NCBI RefSeq assembly: GCF_036311985.1
Contig: NZ_JAZDCJ010000017.1
Length of the DNA: 64,000 bases
From: JAZDCJ01 sp036311985
Lineage (GTDB): Bacteria > Actinomycetota > Actinomycetes > Actinomycetales > Micrococcaceae
Strand: one strand, 5' to 3'
Positions 1 to 7,919 of this stretch are shown here, in pieces. The translations under genes were made by a program, and so were the position numbers. The notes beneath the pieces were generated by a model. The model saw nothing but the letters and a program-made list of their open reading frames with translations, made no database searches and was not told the DNA's origin. Numbering within the stretch: position 1 is the stretch's first letter; the number at the start of each line of letters is the position of its first letter.

Positions 1-1308
1 CGTAACGGCTTCGGCCATTTTCACGTTCATCCTTGCGGTCCCGGCCGCGGCGGCCTCGACGAGCCAGGTTCTGGCGCCTTCGCCGATGGCCAGGAACGCG
101 GCCTCGTCCGCGCTGCGGGCCCTCACCTCGTAGTCGCCGGGGAGCTTCGCCCGGGTTCCGGGGAAGTGTTCGTCGTTGATGGCGGGGCTGCCGGGCCGTG
201 CCCGTTCGTGGCGGGCGACTTCGACGGGCCCGGTCGTGCCGTGGTGGACGATGATGACCTGCTCGCCGGGCCCGGTGCCGTGGGTGCGGACGAACACCCG
301 GGCTCCGAGCAGGTGGGCCGGGACGGAGTACTGGGCGTTTTCGAAGGTGACCATTGGGGTGTTCTCCGGAACGCCGCGGGCCAGGCCGAACGCGACCGTG
401 TGGGCGGTGTCCGGGATCCGGTGCAGCCGCGGGGCTTCCTCGGCGAGCATGGCCGCGGGTTTCCGCCGCGTCGTCCGGTGCTCACGGTGATTGACCTCGT
501 CCATGAACGCCGTGCAGGCGGCCTCGAGCTCGGCGAAGGTGCGGTAGTCATCGCGGAGGTTGGTGTCTTTGGGCACGAGGTCGGCCTTGGCGAGTTTCAC
601 GGACGCTTCGACTCCGCCTTTGGTGGCCGGGTCCGCCGGTTGGCAGGTCAGCACGGTCACCCCGTAGTGCCGGGCGAAGTCCAGGGTCTGCTGGTTGCGC
701 ACCGGGACCCCGGCGACGTGGGCGGTGGTGACGGTCTTCTCGTTGTCCGTGAGGACATAGGTCGGCGCCCCTCCGAGGATCCGGAAGCACCGGTCCAGGG
801 CCGCGAACACGCTCGGCGCGGTCCTGTCCCTGAGCGGGATCACGATGCGGAAGCGTGAGAACGCCAGCCAGGCCACGAAAAGGATGGTCTTCACCCCGCC
901 GATCCGGGGCCCGTCGCCGAAGTCGTACTGCAACCACATCCCCGGTTCTGTGATCCACGGCCGGTGGACGCGGGTGTGGCCCAGCCGCCACGCGGCTTTG
1001 ACCTGCGCGATCGCCCGGCGGGTAGACCGTTCCGAACCGGTGTAGCCCAGAGCGAGGAGCTTTTCGTGGGCCTTGTCGGCCCGGATCCGGCCCTTGGAGG
1101 CTTCGATCCATTCCTCGATCTTGGGCAGGAACGCGTCGGTGACCCGGCCGCGGGCCGCGGGTTCCCCGATCGGCCGGCCCGCGTCACGGGCGGTGACGTG
1201 TTTAGCAACGGTGTGGTGCGAGCAGCCCGTGAGCTCCGCGGTGGCGCGCAACGATCCGGTCAGATCGTAGGCAGCAAGAATTTCCATGATTTCTCCGTCA
1301 GACTTCAT
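1..1308 (-). CDS. istA: IS21-family transposase IstA (truncated by window edge)
   Basis: The frame is open from an ATG at 1308 to base 1 (436 codons) with no stop. The N-terminus looks like a DNA-binding helix-turn-helix (around residues 15-35, with CSHHTVAKH). The catalytic core follows with the DDE pattern: WLQYDFGDG (first Asp, about residue 120), TYVLTDNEKT (second Asp, about 180), and TKGGVEASVKLAKADL (Glu, about 215-220). The order, spacing and KGGVE context are those of IstA. The C-terminal beta-rich part (SVPAHLLGARVFVRTHG) is also typical. IstA performs strand transfer with its AAA+ partner IstB, which should be encoded just left of the window. Short frames on either strand across this stretch are shadows. 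Confidence 0.85.
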   Translation of the reverse strand, partial: MKSDGEIMEILAAYDLTGSLRATAELTGCSHHTVAKHVTARDAGRPIGEPAARGRVTDAFLPKIEEWIEASKGRIRADKAHEKLLALGYTGSERSTRRAIAQVKAAWRLGHTRVHRPWITEPGMWLQYDFGDGPRIGGVKTILFVAWLAFSRFRIVIPLRDRTAPSVFAALDRCFRILGGAPTYVLTDNEKTVTTAHVAGVPVRNQQTLDFARHYGVTVLTCQPADPATKGGVEASVKLAKADLVPKDTNLRDDYRTFAELEAACTAFMDEVNHREHRTTRRKPAAMLAEEAPRLHRIPDTAHTVAFGLARGVPENTPMVTFENAQYSVPAHLLGARVFVRTHGTGPGEQVIIVHHGTTGPVEVARHERARPGSPAINDEHFPGTRAKLPGDYEVRARSADEAAFLAIGEGARTWLVEAAAAGTARMNVKMAEAVT

Positions 1309-1508
1309 ACAGGGCCTCTTCCTGGTTCGCTTTTGGTGCGCTTAGACACCGTCATCAAACCGCAGGGAGAGGCCCCCACCGCGCTTAAAGACGCGGCAGG
1401 AACAAGTAAGGAAGTGGGCAGATCTCATGGCCACCGGCGGGCAGTTCTGCTGGCCGCCAGCGGGCACTTTCGTGGCCGCCTATGGGCAGTTTTTCATGGC
1501 CGCTAACA
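1..1508 (-). mobile_element. IS21-family insertion sequence, partial (one end plus istA)
   Basis: The istA gene reads leftward out of the window, so the istB half and the other end lie outside. The visible end carries four imperfect tandem units of 22-23 bp (1414-1435, 1436-1458, 1459-1480, 1481-1503), each with a GGGCA(G) block followed about 8 bp later by TGGCC(G/A)CC. Multiple transposase-binding repeats at the tips are typical of IS21 elements. Reading outward-in the element would begin TGTTAGCGG at 1508, matching the TG...CA tips of the family. The exact tip is inferred. Confidence 0.75.
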
Positions 1509-1509
1509 C

Positions 1510-1647
1510 GAGACTGACTTGCCGATCGAGCAGGCGATGGCCGAGGTCGGCTGGCACAGCCGGGGACACGCCGCCCGTCAGTTCCGACAGGCCGTCGGGC
1601 TCACGCCCACCCGCTACCGCCAGCGCAGCCGACATTCCGCCGCCTGA
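1510..1647 (+). pseudogene. AraC-family regulator, 3' remnant cut by the IS21 element
   Basis: Directly after the IS end there is an open frame with no start codon of its own, ending at TGA 1645-1647. It encodes 45 residues, including PIEQAMAEVGWHSRGHAARQ followed by FRQAVGLTPTRYRQRSR. This is the second helix-turn-helix of AraC/XylS regulators, with the diagnostic GLTPTRYR ending. The N-terminal sensor and first helix-turn-helix are missing, so the gene was interrupted by the insertion and its 5' part should lie beyond the other IS end. The family assignment rests on this short motif. Confidence 0.65.
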
Positions 1648-1830
1648 ACTGAGGTTGATACAGATCTTTGCGTTCATGATACGGGAATCCGCATCGTCGC
1701 CCGTTCCCGCGCTCCTGGACTTCCGGGGCTGGTAATCCAGGAAGACTCGTCGGGTTCACCGCTGTGCTTGACGGCCGCACTGTCGTCCGTTGTCCGTCTC
1801 GTCCGTGCTGGTGATCCCGGTGTACCTGAG

Positions 1831-1859
1831 GGTCACCGAGCCTGTTCGGCTCGGTGACC
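1831..1859. repeat. Perfect 12-bp inverted repeat ahead of the ICE operon
   Basis: The arms GGTCACCGAGCC and GGCTCGGTGACC flank a 5-base loop (TGTTC). The stem ends 9 bp before the ribosome-binding site of the ArdC-like gene. There is no T-tract after it. It may be an operator, part of oriT, or a folded single-strand promoter of the kind seen in leading regions of conjugative elements. The sequence alone does not decide. Confidence 0.6.
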
Positions 1860-1884
1860 AGGGTAGCGGGAGGAGATGGCGACG

Positions 1885-3003
1885 ATGGCCACGACACGAG
1901 AGAACTCTCAGGCGGCGCGGGAGGCGAAGCTCGACGAGCTGCATGAGCGGCTGACCGGCGCGGTCGAGCAGCTTGTCTCCGGGGAGGACTGGGCGCGGGC
2001 GCTCGCGTTCGCGGCACGGTTCAGGGCCAGATCGTTCTCGAACACGCTGCTGATCTGGGTCCAGCACGAAGCGGCCTATGAAGCAGGCCGGGTGCCGGAG
2101 CCGATGCCGTCATATGTGGCCGGGTACCGGCAGTGGCAGACCCTGGGCCGGCAGGTCGAGAAGGGACAAGCTGGATACCAGATTCTCGCCCCGGTCACCG
2201 GCCGGTTCGCCTCCTCAAATCCAGCAGATGCGGAGTCGTGGCGGCGCCTCGGCAAGGGTGAGAAGCCCCGGCCAGGCGAAGTGGTCCGGTCGAGGATGAT
2301 CACCGTCAAGCCTGCCTACGTGTGGGACGCCTCCCAGACCTCCGGGGAGCCGATCCCGGAGCCGCCAGCGCCGTCCCTCCTGGAAGGCGAAGCCCCCGCC
2401 GGCTTGTGGGACGGGCTGGCCGACCACGTGCGCGCGCAGGGGTTTGCGGTGCTGCGGGTGCCGCACGAGGGCATGATCCACGGGGCCAACGGCGTCACCG
2501 ATTACACCGCGAAGACGGTGGCGGTCCGGGAGAACATGGACCCTGCCGCGCAGGTGAAGACGCTCGCCCACGAACTCGGTCACGTCCTGCTCCACGGCCC
2601 CGACAACGACGAGGCGCGTCAGCATCGCGGCATCGGAGAGGTCGAGGCGGAATCGGTCGCGCTGATGATCGGCGCCGCCCATGGCATGGACACTTCCGGC
2701 TACACGATCCCCTACGTCTCCACGTGGGCCGCGCGGGTGGACGGCAAAGAGCCCGGCGAGATCGTCAAGGCCACCGGGGAGCGCGTCCGCAAGGCGGCAC
2801 TGTCGATCCTGGATCGGCTCGATACCGCACAGGTGACTGACGGTGTTCCTCCCGGGCTGGATCGCGACTCACCGCAGCGCGATGAGCCTTCCCGCAAGCA
2901 GCCGACCCACGACGGTCCTGCGTCGCGTCGGGTCACGCCGCTGCCTGAGCCCGAGACTCGAACGGTCACCGCGTCGGCGGCGACATTGGCGAGGGCATTG
3001 TGA
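1885..3003 (+). CDS. ArdC-like antirestriction protein with zinc-peptidase domain
   Basis: This 372-aa protein has two parts. The first ~110 residues match the ArdC N-terminal ssDNA-binding domain (WARALAFAARFRARSFSNTL, then a YQILAP strand). The second half carries an ImmA/IrrE-like zinc metallopeptidase motif, HELGH, at residues 229-233, with a downstream EVEAESVALMIG helix that should supply the third ligand. ArdC proteins protect incoming single-stranded conjugative DNA from restriction. It is the first gene of the transfer block, as expected for a leading-region gene. GGGAGGAG abuts the ATG at 1876, so the ATG at 1885 with 9-base spacing is the better start. The C-terminal 60 residues are low complexity. 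Confidence 0.75.
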   Translation: MATTRENSQAAREAKLDELHERLTGAVEQLVSGEDWARALAFAARFRARSFSNTLLIWVQHEAAYEAGRVPEPMPSYVAGYRQWQTLGRQVEKGQAGYQILAPVTGRFASSNPADAESWRRLGKGEKPRPGEVVRSRMITVKPAYVWDASQTSGEPIPEPPAPSLLEGEAPAGLWDGLADHVRAQGFAVLRVPHEGMIHGANGVTDYTAKTVAVRENMDPAAQVKTLAHELGHVLLHGPDNDEARQHRGIGEVEAESVALMIGAAHGMDTSGYTIPYVSTWAARVDGKEPGEIVKATGERVRKAALSILDRLDTAQVTDGVPPGLDRDSPQRDEPSRKQPTHDGPASRRVTPLPEPETRTVTASAATLARAL

Positions 3004-3947
3004 TGGCCGGGGTGGACGCTGTGACCAGCGTGCTGACACGGGCCTCCAGCCCGCAGCAGGTCTTGGCGGTGGCTCGGGAGCTGGCCGCCACAGGGGTGCC
3101 GGTGTTCCCGTGCGTCTCGGGTGGCAAGCGTCCCCTGACTACGCATGGCTTCCACGACGCCACCACCGACCTCGAACGGATCGCAGTGTGGTGGCACAAC
3201 CATCCGGAGGCGAACCTCGCCGTGCCCACGGGCGCGGCGTCCGGAGTGGTGGTGGTCGATGTCGACGTTCACGGTCCCGTCGACGGCTACCGGGCGTTCG
3301 AGCGCGCCCACCGTGCCGGGCTGGTGCCGGGGTGGCAGCTGCTCGTGACGACGCCCTCGGGCGGGGTGCACGCTTACTACCCAGCGACTGCGGGCAAGGA
3401 GCAGCGGTCGTGGCAGGCCGCGCGTGCCGGGATCGACTTCCGTGGTGACGGCGGGTACATCGTCGTCCCGCCTTCGACGGTGCCCACGAGCGGCGGCTCC
3501 GGTGGATACCGGGTGCGTCGGATGAACCCCGGGGCGTCGTCGGTGCTCGACTCCGAGCGACTACGAGAGTTCCTCGATCCCCGCCCCATCCCTTCGCAAA
3601 AGTCGGGTCGGGAGGTGGAACGGTCAGCGGATGTCTCGCGACTGACGGCGTGGGTCGCCGCCCGCAGTGAAGGGGAACGGAACCGAGGCCTGTTCTGGGC
3701 CGCCTGCCGCCTCGCAGAGAACAGCATTCCGGCGCCGGAGGCGCTGGAGGTGCTCGCGGCCGCGGCCTCGGAGGCAGGTCTGCGTGAGCGGGAGATTACC
3801 GCGACCGTCCGCTCGGCCTACCGCACCGTTCAACCCCGACCCCAGACGGCGTCGCGGGTAGAGGACGGTTCGTCGCCGGCAATGGACGGGTGGTTCAGTC
3901 GGGACACGACCGCACGGCCGTCGCCTGCGGTGCGGGGGCTGTCATGA
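3003..3947 (+). CDS. Bifunctional primase-polymerase (Prim-Pol/AEP family)
   Basis: This 314-aa protein carries the archaeo-eukaryotic primase fold used by plasmids and ICEs for replication priming. The metal-binding pair is in VVVDVDVHG (Asp86 and Asp88), followed by TTPSGGVHAYY and the GIDFRGDGGYIVVPPS block typical of the Prim-Pol domain. The C-terminal ~100 residues resemble the helical primase C-terminal region (RNRGLFWAACRLAENSIP). No helicase domain is fused, unlike many phage homologues. The ATG overlaps the stop of the ArdC-like gene (TGATG). A GTG at 3000 is a possible alternative start. It probably primes second-strand synthesis or supports replication of the excised circle. Confidence 0.8.
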   Translation: MAGVDAVTSVLTRASSPQQVLAVARELAATGVPVFPCVSGGKRPLTTHGFHDATTDLERIAVWWHNHPEANLAVPTGAASGVVVVDVDVHGPVDGYRAFERAHRAGLVPGWQLLVTTPSGGVHAYYPATAGKEQRSWQAARAGIDFRGDGGYIVVPPSTVPTSGGSGGYRVRRMNPGASSVLDSERLREFLDPRPIPSQKSGREVERSADVSRLTAWVAARSEGERNRGLFWAACRLAENSIPAPEALEVLAAAASEAGLREREITATVRSAYRTVQPRPQTASRVEDGSSPAMDGWFSRDTTARPSPAVRGLS

Positions 3948-4735
3948 CCATCGATGGCGGCACCGGGCCGAGGAGTCGGCGCTGGGCGGTGGTTACCGCG
4001 GTGGCCGGGACCGTCTTCATCGCCGCCGGCGCGTTCTGGCTGTCGTTCACCGCGCTGGCCGATCTCGCTGCTCGGTCCGGGGTCGGCGGCTCGCAGGCGT
4101 GGGCGTGGCCGCTGATCGTCGACGGCATCATCGTTGTAGCCACCGTCGCCGTCGTCGCCCTGGCCGGACAACGATCGGCGTGGTACCCGTGGGCGCTGCT
4201 GATCGGCGGGGCTGCCGTGTCGGTGACCGCCAACGCCCTCCACGCCGTCGTGGCCGCGGATGCCGATGTCCCCGGGGTGCTGGCCGCGGCCGTTGCCGCG
4301 GTGCCCCCGGTGGTGCTGCTGGCGATCACCCATCTGACCGTCATCCTCACCCGACCGCAACGGATCACCGATGCATCCGTGTCCAGTGAGATGTCCGTCG
4401 AGGAATCCAGCTTGAGCGGGATGCCGGCGCCGGAGTCGAGAGCGGGGCGATCAGCGGAGACCCAGGCGGTCGTCGCGTTACCGGTGCCGACGCCGGAAGA
4501 GATCGAACCGGCGTTGACATCTGGCATGGCATCGGAAGAGGAGGGCGCTGAACCGACGGTCGGCACCAATGCGACTTTCACCGATCGGCGCGGTCGCGCG
4601 GCGGAGCTGCGCGGGCAGGGCTGGTCGAACAAGAAGATCGCCCGGGAACTGGGCGTGCATCCCTCCACCGTGGGCCGCTGGTTTGCCGCGGCGCACCTTC
4701 CCGACAGCACCGAAGTCGAGGAGGCGACCCCCTGA
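3944..4735 (+). CDS. DUF2637 (SpdB-like) membrane protein with C-terminal helix-turn-helix
   Basis: The 263-aa product begins at the ATG overlapping the previous stop (ATGA). Residues ~10-125 hold four hydrophobic segments with charged turns, the DUF2637 layout found in actinobacterial plasmid-spread proteins. An acidic linker follows, and the last ~45 residues form a helix-turn-helix (RGRAAELRGQGWSNKKIARE, ELGVHPSTVGRWFA). A membrane anchor joined to a DNA-binding tail suggests it tethers element DNA to the membrane or to the transfer machinery, which is inference. It is clustered with Prim-Pol and ParB-like genes, as in related actinobacterial elements. Confidence 0.7.
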   Translation: MTIDGGTGPRSRRWAVVTAVAGTVFIAAGAFWLSFTALADLAARSGVGGSQAWAWPLIVDGIIVVATVAVVALAGQRSAWYPWALLIGGAAVSVTANALHAVVAADADVPGVLAAAVAAVPPVVLLAITHLTVILTRPQRITDASVSSEMSVEESSLSGMPAPESRAGRSAETQAVVALPVPTPEEIEPALTSGMASEEEGAEPTVGTNATFTDRRGRAAELRGQGWSNKKIARELGVHPSTVGRWFAAAHLPDSTEVEEATP

Positions 4736-5151
4736 GTTCCGAACACGACCACGATCCGCGACGGCCCGACGCCGACGAACCAGTACCCGAGCCGGAAGGC
4801 GCGCGCACGGCGCCGGAGGCTGTCGAAAAGACCGAGGCACCGGACGCGGTCCGGGCAGCACGGGCCTCCCACCGCCGCGGAACCGAATGGCAGACACCAG
4901 CGGCGGAGGCCAGGCGCGCGCGGGGTGTGGAGTGGGTGCGCCCCACGGACCTCATCGTCCGCCACGGGGCGGCCCTCGCTGGCCGGGGTATCGATTTCGA
5001 GGTCGAGCTGGCCCGCCGCACCCGCACTCCGATCACCACCGGTGCCCGGCAGCTGGGTGAGCGGGCACGCCGGCTGCCACCACTGGCGGCATTCGGCCGC
5101 GGCAGCACGGGGCAGGTCGCTCCGTCCCGGCCCGGTGTCGGGATGAGTTGA
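4732..5151 (+). CDS. Conserved ICE protein of unknown function, probable CTG start
   Basis: I do not recognise the family. The coding frame can be followed back to CTG at 4732, which overlaps the stop of the DUF2637 gene (CTGA). GAGGAGG at 4718-4724 sits 7 bases before that CTG, an ideal spacing, and no ATG or GTG lies near. That gives 139 aa: a Pro/Glu/Ala-rich N-terminal third, then a more ordered part (EWVRPTDLIVRHGAALAGRG, then IDFEVELARRTRTP). The only in-frame canonical start is GTG 4927 (74 aa), which has no good ribosome-binding site. A former ATG may have mutated to CTG. Confidence 0.55.
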   Translation: MSSEHDHDPRRPDADEPVPEPEGARTAPEAVEKTEAPDAVRAARASHRRGTEWQTPAAEARRARGVEWVRPTDLIVRHGAALAGRGIDFEVELARRTRTPITTGARQLGERARRLPPLAAFGRGSTGQVAPSRPGVGMS

Positions 5152-5205
5152 CGGGGGCGGTGACAAGCGATGCGGAAACCAGCAGAAACGGGGCGCTGGG
5201 ACGGC

Positions 5206-5230
5206 GTGTGCACCTGCTTGTCAGGAGGTG
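5206..5230 (+). promoter_or_regulatory. GTGCACCT leader element pairing with the next Shine-Dalgarno
   Basis: GTGTGCACCTG at 5206-5216 precedes the ribosome-binding site AGGAGG (5223-5228). GCACCT and AGGTGC form a 6-bp stem that would hide the site. This is the first of five related leaders in the ICE (others near 7174, 9900, 13328 and 18116). Confidence 0.45.
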
Positions 5231-5238
5231 CCCTGACC

Positions 5239-6162
5239 ATGACCGACAACGCCTACCCCACCACCGCCCCAGCGGCAGCTGCTGACCGCGCGGACTTCAC
5301 CACCGGTGAGGGCCTGCGCGCCCTGCTGCACCGGCTCCACCACGGCGGACCGCGCACCTGGCAGCACGACGCGCAAGCGGCGGAGCTGATGGCCTTCACC
5401 GCGCAGAAGTACGCGCCGCTGGCGCGCAAGCATGGGCTGGACCCGTGGGAGGCCGCCTCGGCGGCATTCGACGTGATGCGCACCCGGGCAGCCCGCGAGG
5501 CGCACGATCCGTGGGCGGTCATCACGCACGCGGTGCGCATCACCTGCGTCTTCGAAGAACGCGCCCAGGGACTGCTGTGCTCGGTCCACCAAGCCCGCCG
5601 CCCGCATATCTCTGCGTTCCATGACCCGGAGCGGTTCTCCGACCGGGAGACGCCGCTGACCGACTACCACCCCGCCTTCCACATCCCCGCCGCCGCCGAC
5701 GCCATCAACGCAGCGGACGCCACCGACGAGACACCGGCATCGGAGCGGGCCAGCACCTCAGCGGACTCGGCCGTCGAAGATGCGATCGCGCTGTTCACGC
5801 TCCTGGACTGGCCTGCCGACACGGCCCGGGCTGCGGTCGAGCACGTGTGCGGAGCGCTCACCCGGGCCGGCACCCGGCAAGCCGCCTACGAGGCGCTGCG
5901 GCGCGACAAGCATGCCCGCGCCCTGCTCGACATCCCCGGCTACTCCTGGACGGCGCTGTTGAAGGCCCTGCTGGGCCACCCCCATCCGGCCTACACCGCT
6001 ACCGGCCTCGGCCGCGGGGTGCTGCTGCGCCTGCTGGTGGGCGAGACCCTGCCGGTGCTGTTGCGCGACGACGACCTCGTGCTCTCGGTCTCCCTCGCCG
6101 CCCCACGCCGCCGTCAGAACCACGACGATGCCGACGGGCCCCGCGGGGATGAGCCGCGATGA
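5239..6162 (+). CDS. Conserved ICE protein of unknown function, 307 aa
   Basis: I do not recognise a named domain. The ATG at 5239 is preceded by AGGAGGT with 9-base spacing, so it is preferred over an in-frame ATG at 5170 that would run through the leader element. The protein is helix-rich and soluble: an N-terminal region around LMAFTAQKYAPLARKHGLDP, a middle region (DPWAVITHAVRITCVFEERA) that superficially resembles helices of sigma-factor-like proteins, an acidic linker (residues ~150-190), and a C-terminal half ending in a basic tail. It lies directly before the ParB-like gene, which overlaps it, so a role in maintenance or replication of the element is the contextual guess. Confidence 0.5.
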   Translation: MTDNAYPTTAPAAAADRADFTTGEGLRALLHRLHHGGPRTWQHDAQAAELMAFTAQKYAPLARKHGLDPWEAASAAFDVMRTRAAREAHDPWAVITHAVRITCVFEERAQGLLCSVHQARRPHISAFHDPERFSDRETPLTDYHPAFHIPAAADAINAADATDETPASERASTSADSAVEDAIALFTLLDWPADTARAAVEHVCGALTRAGTRQAAYEALRRDKHARALLDIPGYSWTALLKALLGHPHPAYTATGLGRGVLLRLLVGETLPVLLRDDDLVLSVSLAAPRRRQNHDDADGPRGDEPR

Positions 6163-7169
6163 GCGCGCCGGCGGGGTTCATCGAGCTGGAGTGCACGGTC
6201 GCCTCGATCCAGGTCGGGCGCCGGCACCGCACCGACCTGGGCGACCTCGACGCCCTCGCCGCCTCCATCGACCGCGACGGCCTGCTCCAACCCATCACCA
6301 TCACCCCCGACGGCGTCCTCGTGTGCGGTGCCCGACGGTTGGCCGCGATCACGCAGCTCGGCTGGAAGACCGTCAACGTCTGGGTCCGCTCGGGCATCTC
6401 CGACCGCCTCGGCCACCTCCTGGCTGAGCAGGACGACAACGTCCTGCACAAGCCCCTCACCCAGCTCGAAGCCGCCGCCCTGTACCGGGAGCTGAAGCAG
6501 GTGATGGCCGAGGATGCCGCCCGCCGGCAGGCCGCGACCCAGTTCAGCGCGCAGCAGCAGCCCGGAGACGACGGTGCGGGAAAATTTCCCACACCGTCCG
6601 AACAGGGTCGCGCCAGCGAGCAGGCAGCCCGGATGATCCCCGGCAGCGCGTCCTACAAGACCCTAGACAAGATCAGCTACCTCCAGCACATCGCCGAAGA
6701 CCCCGCCCAACCGGACGAACTGCGCCAGCAGGCGACGGTCGCGCTGGAACGCATTGACGCAGGCAACCCGGTCGACCCGCTCTACCGACAGGTCCGGGAA
6801 CTGGCCGATACCGCCCGTGGTGACCGCGACGCGGACCTGCACCAGCTCGCCGCCGACGCGCTCACACGCGTCAAGAACGCCAAGACGAACAAGCGCACCC
6901 CACGACCCACCCCAGCAGCGGGCCAGGGTGAGGTTGGGCCGGTGCGGTATCCGGTGCGGGCGTTCGTGCTCATCTGGAGCGAGCTGGCCGACTGGTGGAC
7001 CCACTACGACCTCGACCAGCTCGCCGCCGAGCTGACCGACGAGCAGATCGACGCCTTCCTCGCCACCGCCGAGGGCACCAGCCGATTCGGCGAGCAACTG
7101 CGTGCCGCGCGCGACCGGCTGCGCGGCGATCCCCCGGCACCGGGCCGCGGCCACCTGCGCGCCTTATAA
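6159..7169 (+). CDS. ParB/Spo0J-like partition or regulatory protein
   Basis: This 336-aa protein starts at an ATG overlapping the previous stop. Residues ~5-95 are a ParB N-terminal (ParB/Srx) domain: LECTVASIQVG, then LAASIDRDGLLQPITITPDG and VCGARRLAAITQLGW, which contain the GERRxxA-like nucleotide-binding box in the form GARRLAA. A helical region and a Gln-rich linker follow. No ParA is seen nearby, so it may act as a regulator or nuclease-like accessory protein rather than a full partition system. A further helical domain around residues 260-310 is not recognised. Confidence 0.7.
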   Translation: MSAPAGFIELECTVASIQVGRRHRTDLGDLDALAASIDRDGLLQPITITPDGVLVCGARRLAAITQLGWKTVNVWVRSGISDRLGHLLAEQDDNVLHKPLTQLEAAALYRELKQVMAEDAARRQAATQFSAQQQPGDDGAGKFPTPSEQGRASEQAARMIPGSASYKTLDKISYLQHIAEDPAQPDELRQQATVALERIDAGNPVDPLYRQVRELADTARGDRDADLHQLAADALTRVKNAKTNKRTPRPTPAAGQGEVGPVRYPVRAFVLIWSELADWWTHYDLDQLAAELTDEQIDAFLATAEGTSRFGEQLRAARDRLRGDPPAPGRGHLRAL

Positions 7170-7173
7170 CCAA

Positions 7174-7203
7174 CCCCGCTGGCGGGGCGTGTTCGTGCAC
7201 CTA
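7174..7203 (+). promoter_or_regulatory. Hairpin plus CGTGCACCT leader element
   Basis: CCCCGC/GCGGGG (7174-7187, 2-base loop) is followed by CGTGCACCTA (7194-7203), just before the ATG at 7210. This is the second of the five related ICE leaders; here the hairpin precedes the CACCT box instead of following it. Confidence 0.4.
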
Positions 7204-7209
7204 CGGGAC

Positions 7210-7905
7210 ATGAAGACTCCCGACCTGTCCGATGCTCGCTCCCGCCGCCGCATGATCGCGGTGAGCGCCGCCCTCGTGGCGGTCCTCGTGCTCGCCGGGA
7301 TCGGCGTCTACGGCCTGATCACCGGACCACCCACCAGCACCGAGCCCGGCAGCGATGACAGCAGCGGCACGGGGCCCGTTGTCACCGTGCCGAGCGAGCC
7401 GGTGCCCGCCACGACCCCCCGCCTGCCTGTGGTGCGGCCCGCAGCGGACCCTGAGACGTTCGCCGGCAATGTCGCCACGGCGCTGTTCAGCTGGGATACC
7501 GCCAGCGAGTTCATGCCCCTGGACTACACCTCCGTGGTCCTGGCCGTGGGTGATCCCTCGGGTGCGGAGCAGGCGGGGCTCGCCGCCGACATCGCTACCT
7601 ACCTGCCTTCTCGTGAGGCGTGGGTCGAGCTGCGTCAGTACGCCACCACCCAGCACCTGACCATCGACAACGTCTACGTCCCCGACGCCTGGGATGACGC
7701 GGTGGCGCAGGCGCAGCCGGGGCAGCTTGCCGAGGGCTCGATCGCGTACACGATCGAGGGTACCCGCCACCGCGAAGGGGTCTGGAATGACGAGAGTGTC
7801 ACCTCCGAGCATCCGGTGGCGTTCACCGTGTTCCTGGTCTGCGGCCCGACCTACGACACTTGCCATCTGCTGCGGCTGTCCCAGCTCGACAACCCCCTGC
7901 ACTGA
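7210..7905 (+). CDS. Single-span membrane protein of the conjugation module (VirB8/TcpC-like position)
   Basis: The 231-aa product has a short basic cytoplasmic N-terminus, one transmembrane helix (about residues 18-38, ALVAVLVLAGIGVYGLI), a Ser/Thr/Pro linker and a soluble extracellular domain of ~150 residues (FAGNVATALFSWDTASEFMP and onward). This is the shape of VirB8/TcpC proteins, which nucleate the transfer channel. The similarity is architectural; I do not claim a sequence match. It is followed 14 bp later by the wall hydrolase, the usual order in such modules. GTG 7189 is an alternative start. Confidence 0.55.
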   Translation: MKTPDLSDARSRRRMIAVSAALVAVLVLAGIGVYGLITGPPTSTEPGSDDSSGTGPVVTVPSEPVPATTPRLPVVRPAADPETFAGNVATALFSWDTASEFMPLDYTSVVLAVGDPSGAEQAGLAADIATYLPSREAWVELRQYATTQHLTIDNVYVPDAWDDAVAQAQPGQLAEGSIAYTIEGTRHREGVWNDESVTSEHPVAFTVFLVCGPTYDTCHLLRLSQLDNPLH

Positions 7906-7919
7906 ACGGGGGCGCTGTC

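Noticed and set aside
123..1208. Several short open frames on both strands across the IS21 region
   Set aside because: The leftward IstA frame is continuous through all of them and carries the DDE motif; the others are shadows.
1..1900. Second copy of the tRNA-Ala 3' end as left attachment site
   Set aside because: I looked for TGGAGCCTAGGGG-like sequence in the left 2 kb and found none, so the left end is outside the window.
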